This document shows, in pieces, positions 1 through 7,113 of a stretch of 34,803 nucleotides of DNA (positions within the stretch are counted from its first letter, which is position 1; every line of letters begins with the position of its first letter). The translations under genes were made by a program, and so were the position numbers. The stretch is from Hydrogenothermus sp964516095 (GTDB taxonomy: Bacteria; Aquificota; Aquificia; Aquificales; Hydrogenothermaceae): contig CAZEYS010000010.1 of the NCBI GenBank assembly GCA_964516095.1, positions 1-34,803 on the forward strand, in the 5' to 3' direction. The notes below the pieces were generated by a model, which saw nothing but the letters and a program-made list of their open reading frames with translations, made no database searches and had not been told where the DNA came from.

Positions 1-237
1 AGAGTACACTTTTCACAGATAGGTCATCCTCTTTTAAACGATAAGGTATATGGATTTAAAAAAAGTAGTTTAAAAAGCCCAGAAGCCCAGAAAGCCTCTG
101 AAATATTAGATTACCATGCTTTAGTAGCTTACAAAATATCTTTTAATCACCCACGAACAAATGAAAGAATTTCTGTGGAGCTGGAACAACTTCCTGAACC
201 TATACCTGAAATAATAGATATGCTAAATTCTACTTAA
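1..237 (+). CDS. RluA-family pseudouridine synthase, C-terminal end (partial)
   Basis: Only the last 78 codons are present; the gene enters from the left edge in frame 1 and stops at TAA 235-237. The first residues read RVHFSQIGHPLLNDKVYG, which matches the conserved block near the end of RluA/RluD-type pseudouridine synthases (RVH..xIGHPilGDxxYG), followed by the usual DYHAL and F.HP.T segments. Such enzymes isomerise uridine to pseudouridine in 23S rRNA or tRNA. The catalytic Asp lies upstream of the window, so the RNA target and subfamily cannot be settled. Its 3' end overlaps the convergent cytochrome c gene by 8 bp. Confidence 0.85.
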   Translation, partial: RVHFSQIGHPLLNDKVYGFKKSSLKSPEAQKASEILDYHALVAYKISFNHPRTNERISVELEQLPEPIPEIIDMLNST

Positions 238-1066
238 CACTTTTCCACACTTTTTTCTTCCAGGCATATGTTAAAACAACTCCAATTAGCATATATACAA
301 TTACCCAAAATCCTATTTTATTTCTTTCTTCTTTATGTGGGTCTGCAATATCTTCAAGATATTTTATGGCTTTTTGAGTAGATTCTTCAGTTAAACCGAG
401 CCTGGGCATAGATGTTCCTGGCAGGACAGATTGAGGATTATTTATAAATGCCTCTAAATACTCTTTATCTTTAGATCTACCTTTTAAAGATAAATCAGGT
501 GGAACTTTTCCAAGATATTTTTTCAGATAATTTTCTTTTGTAAATGCCGTTATCTTTTTGTATTTAATACTGTGACATCTTGTACAGCCATCTTTTATCA
601 CTTCAGCTCCGGATATATCTTTCTTTGCAACTGAACTTAAAAACGCTATTATATCTGCAATCTGTTTATCAGATAGTTGAGACATTGGAGGCATTGCAAA
701 CTTCGGATTTTTCGTAGCTTCCTGTGGGTTTTTCAAAAAGTTAAAAAGAAAATGATGGTCAACTATGGCAGCAATATTTGAAAGGTCAGGAGGGACCACA
801 TTAAATGCATTTTGAGCAGTATCTTTATCCATAAGAGCCTTTAGATTTTTTGCATTTAAACTGTGACACGATTGACAGTTCTGCTTAAAAAGACTTTCTC
901 CCTCTTGTGGATTACCTTGAATGTTTAGTTTATATTTAAGGTCACTGTATTTAAAGTCAGGTTCAGGTATGTTTCCATACATCTCATGATGGGCAAAAGG
1001 TTCTATGCCCCAGTATCCAATTAAAACAATTATGGCAATTATAAAGAGTATTTTAATTTCTTTCAT
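230..1066 (-). CDS. petC: Diheme cytochrome c subunit of the bc1 complex (cytochrome c1 type)
   Basis: 278 residues. An N-terminal membrane segment (about 6-21) is followed by two c-type heme sites, CQSCH at 64-68 and CTRCH at 161-165, each with a plausible downstream Met ligand (AMPPM near 125-128; SMP near 219-221). A second hydrophobic segment at about 251-268 and a basic tail anchor the C-terminus. This two-heme layout is the cytochrome c1 form described for epsilonproteobacterial and Aquificota bc1 complexes, not the monoheme mitochondrial form. It should accept electrons from the Rieske protein and pass them to a soluble cytochrome c or oxidase. The ATG lies inside the end of cytochrome b (14 bp overlap) with AGAGGA 8 nt upstream, so it is translated with petB as the last gene of the operon. 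Confidence 0.92.
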   Translation of the reverse strand: MKEIKILFIIAIIVLIGYWGIEPFAHHEMYGNIPEPDFKYSDLKYKLNIQGNPQEGESLFKQNCQSCHSLNAKNLKALMDKDTAQNAFNVVPPDLSNIAAIVDHHFLFNFLKNPQEATKNPKFAMPPMSQLSDKQIADIIAFLSSVAKKDISGAEVIKDGCTRCHSIKYKKITAFTKENYLKKYLGKVPPDLSLKGRSKDKEYLEAFINNPQSVLPGTSMPRLGLTEESTQKAIKYLEDIADPHKEERNKIGFWVIVYMLIGVVLTYAWKKKVWKSVK

Positions 1067-2237
1067 CTGTTGTTCCTCTGAATTTCTTTTTTTCTATTCT
1101 TGCAATGATAGGAAGTGATATGAAAAATCCAAAGTAAACTAAACTTGCAAAAAGCCCTATCCACGCATATATCCCTGTAGGAGGTAGTTTTCCAAGAATA
1201 GTAAGAACCAAGAAATCTATAACAAATACCCAAAACGCTACTTTAAATAATGGTCTGTATTTTCCACTTACTATTGGAGATTTGTCAAGCCAAGGTAAAA
1301 ATGCAATCAATACCATACTTAAGGCAAAAGCTATAAGTCCAAGGTTTTGACTGAAAAAGAAACCTCTTAAAACTTCATAATATGCAAGGAAATACCACTC
1401 TGGATATATGTGAGTAGGTGTTTGAAGAGGATTAGCAGGTTCAAAATTTATCTTATCCATAGCAAAATCAAATTTAAAAAATACTAAATAGAAGAAAAAT
1501 GTTAAGAATACAGTCATTACAAAAAATTCTTTAGACATAAAAACTGGCCAGAAAGGAACACCTTCCTTTTCTTTATCTATCTTTTTACCATCTTCATTAT
1601 TGCTGCCAACAACTCTTACAGCATAAAGGTGTAGTCCCATAAATATCATTATTAAAACTGGTAAAAAAACAACATGAAGTGCAAAAAATCTTGTTAAAGT
1701 TGAATCGGCAACGGCGTAGTCTCCTCTTATCCATATAACAAGGTCTGGGCCGATAAAAGGGATTTTTTCAAATAGTGTTGTTATGGTTTGTGCTGCCCAG
1801 TAAGACATCTGCCCCCAAGGTAGAAGATAACCGGTAAATGCTGTTGCCGAAAATAGTATAAACAAAATGTATCCTGTTAACCATACAACTTCCCTTGGAG
1901 CTTTGTAAGAACCGTAAAAAATTCCACGGGCTATATGAATATATAAAAGCAGGAAAACAATACTTGCTCCAACAGCGTGAACATGTCTAAAGAGCCATCC
2001 AAAAGAAACATCCATCATTATGGTTTTATTTACACTATCAAATGCAAGTTTAGAATCTGGCTTGTAATACATAAGTAAAAACAGACCACTGATAAACAAA
2101 ATTGCAAACATCAAAACAAGAAGCATTCCAAAAGACCAGAGAAAGTTAATATTTTTAGGAACTTTATAATCTATCAGCGTAATTTTTATAATTTTTCTTA
2201 TAGCCAGCCTTTCGTCTAACCAGTCTATAAATCTCAT
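1053..2237 (-). CDS. petB: Cytochrome b subunit of the bc1 complex
   Basis: 394 residues, multi-pass membrane protein that binds hemes bL and bH and carries the two quinone sites. The four axial histidines are visible: H87 and H101 in one helix, H188 and H203 in another. The second pair is 15 apart, as in b6-type proteins, rather than 14 as in mitochondrial cytochrome b. The Qo-site PEWY motif is at 279-282. About eight hydrophobic helices can be traced, so N- and C-terminal halves are fused in one chain as in bc1 rather than split as in b6f. The ATG has AGGAG 8 nt upstream. It follows the Rieske gene by 11 nt and overlaps petC, giving the order Rieske, cytochrome b, cytochrome c1. Confidence 0.96.
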   Translation of the reverse strand: MRFIDWLDERLAIRKIIKITLIDYKVPKNINFLWSFGMLLVLMFAILFISGLFLLMYYKPDSKLAFDSVNKTIMMDVSFGWLFRHVHAVGASIVFLLLYIHIARGIFYGSYKAPREVVWLTGYILFILFSATAFTGYLLPWGQMSYWAAQTITTLFEKIPFIGPDLVIWIRGDYAVADSTLTRFFALHVVFLPVLIMIFMGLHLYAVRVVGSNNEDGKKIDKEKEGVPFWPVFMSKEFFVMTVFLTFFFYLVFFKFDFAMDKINFEPANPLQTPTHIYPEWYFLAYYEVLRGFFFSQNLGLIAFALSMVLIAFLPWLDKSPIVSGKYRPLFKVAFWVFVIDFLVLTILGKLPPTGIYAWIGLFASLVYFGFFISLPIIARIEKKKFRGTTDERN

Positions 2238-2248
2238 TTTTTCAACTC

Positions 2249-2749
2249 CTATGCTTTCATAGCTTTGTATTCAGGTCCTTCTTCTCCTAAAACTATGATG
2301 TTTCCTTTTAATTTAAAAGGTGGTATTTCTAAAGGTCTTGGAGGTGGACCAAATATATTTATTCCACAGGCATTATACTTACCACCATGGCATGGACAGT
2401 GCCATATATGGTTTTCAGGTTCCCAGTTTGGTATACATCCTAAATGGGTACATATGCCTATTACTACGGTAAATTCTCCAAGTTTAGTCTTTATTGTTCT
2501 TTTAGGGCAGTCTGACTTCATATCTGGTGTTCTTCTTAAAATAAAAACTGGTTTTCTTCTCCATTCTATAACTCTAACTTCGCCAGGTTGTACAAGGGAC
2601 AGGTCAAATTCTACAACTCCTGCAGCTTTTACTTCAGGAAGAGGTTCCCATGTTTTGTACATGGCATATAGAGTTGCTCCTGCCCCTACAGCAGCCCAGC
2701 CTCCTATAGCATAAAGTAAAAAATCCCTACGTGATATTTTCTCATCCAT
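2249..2749 (-). CDS. petA: Rieske iron-sulfur subunit of the bc1 complex
   Basis: 166 residues. The N-terminus has a twin-arginine motif (SRRDFLLYA, about 6-14) followed by a hydrophobic helix that probably stays as the membrane anchor. The 2Fe-2S ligands are clear: C100-T-H102-L-G-C105 and C118-P-C120-H121, with the extra disulfide cysteine inside each box that is typical of true Rieske proteins. The GPPPRPL segment after the second box is also conserved in the family. It oxidises quinol at the Qo site of cytochrome b and reduces cytochrome c1. First gene of the operon; the ATG has AGAGG 7 nt upstream. The 134-bp divergent spacer to the M50 protease gene is very AT-rich and I could not pick a convincing -35/-10 pair in either direction. 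Confidence 0.96.
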   Translation of the reverse strand: MDEKISRRDFLLYAIGGWAAVGAGATLYAMYKTWEPLPEVKAAGVVEFDLSLVQPGEVRVIEWRRKPVFILRRTPDMKSDCPKRTIKTKLGEFTVVIGICTHLGCIPNWEPENHIWHCPCHGGKYNACGINIFGPPPRPLEIPPFKLKGNIIVLGEEGPEYKAMKA

Positions 2750-2883
2750 GATAAACCTCTAATTAAGTAAAAAAGCTAAATGTATAAGTTATAATTTCTG
2801 TATTTTTAATATAGCATATTTAAGCGTAGAAACAGCCATAATATGGTATAAATTTATTAAATAAAGGTATATATGGAGGAAAT

Positions 2884-3567
2884 ATGGATTTTAACATTGT
2901 TCAGGTTATATTTATGGTCCCTGCTCTTTTATTTGCAGTTATAATGCATGAACTGGCACATGGTATTGTTGCTTATAAATTAGGAGACCCTACTCCAAAG
3001 TTATCAGGAAGGTTAACGTTTAACCCAATTCCTCATATAGACCCAATTGGTTCTATTTTATTGCCAGCTATACTTATTTTCTTTAAATCCCCAGTTTTAT
3101 TTGGATGGGCTAAGCCAGTTCCAATAAATCCGATGAATTTTAAAAAATTAGGTTATAAAGCAGGCATGGCTATAACTGCAGCAGCAGGACCATCAATGAA
3201 CTTTATTATTGCTGTATTTTTTGGCATTCTTTATCAGATATTTAGCTCTGATACTTTTATAGGGCTGGTTTCTTCAACGCTTGGAATTTCATTTGTAAAG
3301 TCTATAATATTACCACTGCTTATATTTTTTAAGTACAGTGTTATGATTAATGTAGTGCTGGCAATCTTTAACCTTATTCCTATTCCTCCATTGGACGGGG
3401 GAAGGGTATTAATGAGTTTACTTCCATATCATCTTGAGAGAAAATTAGAAGTATTAGAGCAGTATGGTTTTATAATAGTAGTAGTCCTTTTGTTTGTTGG
3501 GGTTTTGAACTATATAATTCTGCCTCCTTATATTTTTTTAGTTAATCTTTTACTTGGAGGATATTAA
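2884..3567 (+). CDS. Site-2-protease-type M50 membrane metalloprotease
   Basis: 227 residues, nearly all hydrophobic with several membrane helices. The zinc-binding HELAH motif is at 22-26 in the first helix, and the third zinc ligand is in the conserved NLIPIPPLDGGR segment (D171). Length and the absence of PDZ or CBS domains place it with the minimal prokaryotic S2P proteases (YwhC/Rip3-like group) rather than RseP. These enzymes cut membrane-spanning substrates within the bilayer; the substrate here is unknown. The ATG has GGAGGA directly upstream (2875-2880). The next gene starts 2 nt after the stop, so the two are probably cotranscribed, although no functional link is obvious. Confidence 0.9.
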   Translation: MDFNIVQVIFMVPALLFAVIMHELAHGIVAYKLGDPTPKLSGRLTFNPIPHIDPIGSILLPAILIFFKSPVLFGWAKPVPINPMNFKKLGYKAGMAITAAAGPSMNFIIAVFFGILYQIFSSDTFIGLVSSTLGISFVKSIILPLLIFFKYSVMINVVLAIFNLIPIPPLDGGRVLMSLLPYHLERKLEVLEQYGFIIVVVLLFVGVLNYIILPPYIFLVNLLLGGY

Positions 3568-3569
3568 AT

Positions 3570-4598
3570 ATGCTTGCAGCATACTATGATAAACATGGAA
3601 GTTATGAAAATATAAAGTTTGGGAACTTTGATATTCCTGAAATTAATGATAACGAGGTACTGGTTAAAATAAAAGCTTTTTCTTTAAATCATTTAGACAT
3701 ATGGGTAATGGAAGGCAAATATCCTATAAAAATACCAATGCCTCACATATTTGCTTCAGATGCATCTGGTGTTGTAGAAAAAGTTGGAAAGGACGTTAAA
3801 AATGTAAAAGAAGGGGATGAAGTAATTGTTTATCCAGGGCTTTCTTGCGGTTATTGTGAAAAATGCTTATCTGGAAAAGATAATGAGTGCAATCAGTTTC
3901 GGGTTCTTGGTGTGATAGATAATGGTGTTTCAGCTGAATATGTAAAAGTTCCCTTTCAAAATGTTTACAAAAAACCACAAGGTTTGACTTTTGAAGAGGC
4001 TGCAGGAATAGGAATTACATACACCACCATGTGGCACGCTATAGTAAGCAGAGGAAAAGTTCAGCAAGGAGATTTTATTTTAATCCATGGTGGAAGTTCT
4101 GGTGTAGGAACAGCAGGTATTCAAATAGCAAAGCTGTTTAATGCAAAAGTTATAACTACCGTAGGGGATGACTGGAAGATAGATAAGGTTAAAGAAATTG
4201 GAGCTGATTTTGTAATCAATTATAACAAAGAAGATTTTGTGGAAAAAGTTAAAGAAATTACTAATGGACAGCTGTGCGATGTAGTAATTGACCATATCGG
4301 TTCTAAAACTTTTAATGGTTCTTTAGACTGTGGTAATAAAGGCTCAAGGGTTATAACATTTGGCACTACTACAGGTGCCCAGGCAGACATAAATTTAAGG
4401 AAAGTATTTGGTAAAAATCAAACTATTCACGGCGTTTATATGGGAACAAAAGGAGAAGTATTCAGGTACTTAAAGTTATTCCCTGAAAAACTAAAAACAG
4501 TCGTTGATAGCATTTACGATTTTAAAGATATAAAAAAAGCGTATGATAAACTACTGTCAAGAAAATTTGTAGGTAAAATAGTAGTGAAAATTAATTAG
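3570..4598 (+). CDS. Medium-chain dehydrogenase/reductase (zinc alcohol dehydrogenase / quinone oxidoreductase family)
   Basis: 342 residues with the MDR layout: an N-terminal GroES-like domain, a Rossmann domain with GGSSGVG at 174-180, and a C-terminal return to the catalytic domain. A structural-zinc lobe is present (Cys 93, 96, 99, 107). The usual catalytic-zinc Cys near residue 40 is replaced: the segment reads SLNHLDIW, as in quinone-oxidoreductase-like members. It may therefore keep only the structural zinc and act as an NAD(P)H-dependent reductase rather than a classic alcohol dehydrogenase. The substrate cannot be predicted. Its stop (TAG 4596-4598) interlocks with the stop of convergent secF. 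Confidence 0.85.
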   Translation: MLAAYYDKHGSYENIKFGNFDIPEINDNEVLVKIKAFSLNHLDIWVMEGKYPIKIPMPHIFASDASGVVEKVGKDVKNVKEGDEVIVYPGLSCGYCEKCLSGKDNECNQFRVLGVIDNGVSAEYVKVPFQNVYKKPQGLTFEEAAGIGITYTTMWHAIVSRGKVQQGDFILIHGGSSGVGTAGIQIAKLFNAKVITTVGDDWKIDKVKEIGADFVINYNKEDFVEKVKEITNGQLCDVVIDHIGSKTFNGSLDCGNKGSRVITFGTTTGAQADINLRKVFGKNQTIHGVYMGTKGEVFRYLKLFPEKLKTVVDSIYDFKDIKKAYDKLLSRKFVGKIVVKIN

Positions 4599-5506
4599 CT
4601 TTTAGCCCTTCTTTTATATAGATAGTTTTCTATATCGATAACCAGGGCACCTGCTACATAAATGGAAGAGTAAGTTCCAAATATTATTCCAACTAAAAGT
4701 GCAAAGGAAAATCCTTTTAAGGACTCTCCTCCAAATAAATAAAGAGCCAGAACTGAAAATAATGTAGTTCCTGAAGTTATAATTGTTCTTGACAGGTTCT
4801 CATTTATACTTTGATTTACAAGTTGGATGAGATTTTTCTTACCTCTAAGCCTTATATTCTCTCTTATCCTGTCGAATATAATAATAGTATCATTAAGAGA
4901 ATAACCTAAAACAGTTAAAATCGCTGCAATAACAGAAAGATTTAATTCATAACCTGTTAATGAAAATACGCCTAATGTTAGTATCGCATCATGAAACAGT
5001 GGTATAACTGCAGCAATAGCAAAAACTGGTTCAAACCTGTATCCTACATAAATCAAAATAGCTATCATAACTGCAATTATTGAGTATACACTGGCTTTTC
5101 TAAGTTCCTCACCTACTATGGATCCTATATATTCCACCTTTCTTATTTCGTATTTACCTTTGAAAAAGTCATCTAACGCTTTTTTTATCTTGTGATAAAT
5201 AACTGTAGAGTTTCCATACTTTATTGGAATTCGTATTTCATATTCGTTTCCTTCTGTACCTACTTCCTGTATCTGGACATCTTTAAATCCTACGCTATTT
5301 ACAGCTTTTCTTATTTGGCCAGAGGTTACTTTATCAACAAATTTTATTTGAATAGCAGTTCCACCAGTAAAATCGAGGCCTAAATTAAAGCCTTTGACAA
5401 AAATAAGTATCAAACTAGCAATTACCAGTAAACCAGAAGTGATATATCCGTACTTTTTTATCTTTAAAAAGTTTATATTTGGTGGAGTTGATAAAAAGTG
5501 CCTCAT
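4595..5506 (-). CDS. secF: Protein translocase subunit SecF
   Basis: 303 residues, about six membrane helices. The signature GLDFTGG is at 43-49 after the first helix, and the family motif LNDTIIIFDRIREN sits near 203-216 in the membrane domain. SecF pairs with SecD to use the proton or sodium gradient in late steps of Sec-dependent export. The ATG has AAGGAG 6 nt upstream and lies 9 nt after the secD stop, so the two are translated from one mRNA. SecF is the last gene of a glnE-secD-secF transcript and ends tail to tail with the dehydrogenase gene. Confidence 0.96.
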   Translation of the reverse strand: MRHFLSTPPNINFLKIKKYGYITSGLLVIASLILIFVKGFNLGLDFTGGTAIQIKFVDKVTSGQIRKAVNSVGFKDVQIQEVGTEGNEYEIRIPIKYGNSTVIYHKIKKALDDFFKGKYEIRKVEYIGSIVGEELRKASVYSIIAVMIAILIYVGYRFEPVFAIAAVIPLFHDAILTLGVFSLTGYELNLSVIAAILTVLGYSLNDTIIIFDRIRENIRLRGKKNLIQLVNQSINENLSRTIITSGTTLFSVLALYLFGGESLKGFSFALLVGIIFGTYSSIYVAGALVIDIENYLYKRRAKS

Positions 5507-5515
5507 TTTTTCTCC

Positions 5516-7063
5516 TTAAAAAGCATATTTGAGCTGTTTTTTTCTTCCTAATACTAAATCCAGAAATACTTTAGTAAGGTATAAAGCTGTAAAAATAGAT
5601 ACAATTGTTCCTATTGAAAGGGTTGCTGCAAATCCTTTTAAAGGCCCTGTTCCAAATTGGAATAATGCAAATGCAGCTATCAGTGTTGTTACCTGAGCAT
5701 CAAAAATTGCATCCCATGCCTTTTTGAAACCTTCTTCTACGGCAACCCTAAGTGTAGTTCCTTTTCGTAGTTCTTCTTTTATCCTTTCAAAAATTATTAC
5801 ATTTGCATCAACTGCCATACCTATATTTAGAATGATACCTGCTATACCTGGCAAAGTTAATGTAACATCAAGTGCTACCATTGCTGCCCACAAAAATAGG
5901 CCATTAAATAAAAGTGCTATTACAGAGATAAATCCTGATATCGCATATCTCCATATCATAAATAAACCTACTAAAACTAAAGCTGTTATACCAGCTTTTA
6001 CTGTTTTTTGAATAGACTCTTTTCCAAGTGTTGGGCCTATAATACTTTCCTCTAAAATATGAACAGGTGCTGGTAAAGCTCCAGCTCTTAGTACTAAAGC
6101 TAAATCTGCAGCCTCTTGAGGTGTAAAATCACCAGTTATCTGGCCAGCAGATGATATTCTGGAACGAACCACAGGAGCAGACATAACTTTGTTATCCAGA
6201 ACGATGGCTAATCTTTTTCCTATCATTTTTGCTGTAGCTTCTCCAAATTTATCTGCTCCTTCTGACGTTAATTCAAAATTAACAGCTGGTTTTCCTCTGT
6301 TATCTACAGTGGCTCTTGCATCTTTAAGCATATCTCCTGTAATTATCGGTTCTTTTTTTACCAGATACCACTCTTTTACTTTTTTACCGTTTATTTCTTC
6401 TGGAACTCCTTCTAATATTTCTGTACCTTTTGGTAAACCTTTGGGATATCTTTTAAGTAGTTCTTCTTTTGAAAATGCATAATCTACTACTTCTTTTATT
6501 TCTAATTGTGCCGTTCTTCCGATTATTGCTTTTGCTCTTTCTGGGTCTACTACACCTGGAAGTTCAACAAGTATTCTGTCTTCTCCTTCACGGGCAATAT
6601 TTGCATTTAACGTTCCAAATTCATCTATCCTGTTCCTAAGTACTTCTATAGCCTGTTCAACAGTTCTATCCTTTATTCTCTTTAATTCCCATTTTTTAAA
6701 TTTAATTACTAAGTTTCCTTCTACAGCGTTTATGTCAATATCTGGAAACTCGTCCTGTAGTATTTGTATAGCTTTGTCTATTTGTGTAGGGTCTAAAAGT
6801 GTTATCTGTACTCCTTTTTCTTTATCTACATTTACAGATATAATCTGTATTCCGTTTTCTTTTAATTTTTTTTCTATATCTTTAGCAAGATTTTGGTACT
6901 GTCTTTCTATAACTTTATCAACGTCTACTTTCAAAGTTATACTCATTCCACCCTGTAAATCAAGACCGAGCTTAACTGGTTTTGTAAATATAAAGTAAAT
7001 GGCAGCAACTGTTAAGAGAAATATGAGCGTAAGTTTAAATTTTATATCATCCTTAAATTTCAA
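5516..7063 (-). CDS. secD: Protein translocase subunit SecD
   Basis: 515 residues. An N-terminal helix (about 10-27) leads to GLDLQGG at 33-39, a large periplasmic P1 domain, and a C-terminal block of five helices with the conserved ANVIIFERIKEE segment. Together with SecF it drives late translocation through SecYEG. The start is a TTG at 7061-7063 preceded by AGGTGGG about 8 nt upstream. An out-of-frame ATG between them opens a three-codon reading frame whose TGA overlaps the TTG, so it is not an alternative start. The gene follows glnE by 50 nt on the same strand. Confidence 0.96.
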   Translation of the reverse strand: MKFKDDIKFKLTLIFLLTVAAIYFIFTKPVKLGLDLQGGMSITLKVDVDKVIERQYQNLAKDIEKKLKENGIQIISVNVDKEKGVQITLLDPTQIDKAIQILQDEFPDIDINAVEGNLVIKFKKWELKRIKDRTVEQAIEVLRNRIDEFGTLNANIAREGEDRILVELPGVVDPERAKAIIGRTAQLEIKEVVDYAFSKEELLKRYPKGLPKGTEILEGVPEEINGKKVKEWYLVKKEPIITGDMLKDARATVDNRGKPAVNFELTSEGADKFGEATAKMIGKRLAIVLDNKVMSAPVVRSRISSAGQITGDFTPQEAADLALVLRAGALPAPVHILEESIIGPTLGKESIQKTVKAGITALVLVGLFMIWRYAISGFISVIALLFNGLFLWAAMVALDVTLTLPGIAGIILNIGMAVDANVIIFERIKEELRKGTTLRVAVEEGFKKAWDAIFDAQVTTLIAAFALFQFGTGPLKGFAATLSIGTIVSIFTALYLTKVFLDLVLGRKKQLKYAF

Positions 7064-7113
7064 GACAGCATCCCACCTATTTTTTAAATATTAGATTTTT
7101 ATTATACATCATA

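Noticed and set aside
2265..2714. Open frame of 149 codons on the plus strand opposite the Rieske gene
   Set aside because: It is antisense to a gene with unmistakable Rieske motifs, has no recognisable domain and no convincing SD.
2750..2883. Divergent promoters between petA and the M50 protease gene
   Set aside because: Several TATAAA/TATATT-like hexamers occur but none has a matching -35; the region is too AT-rich to choose.
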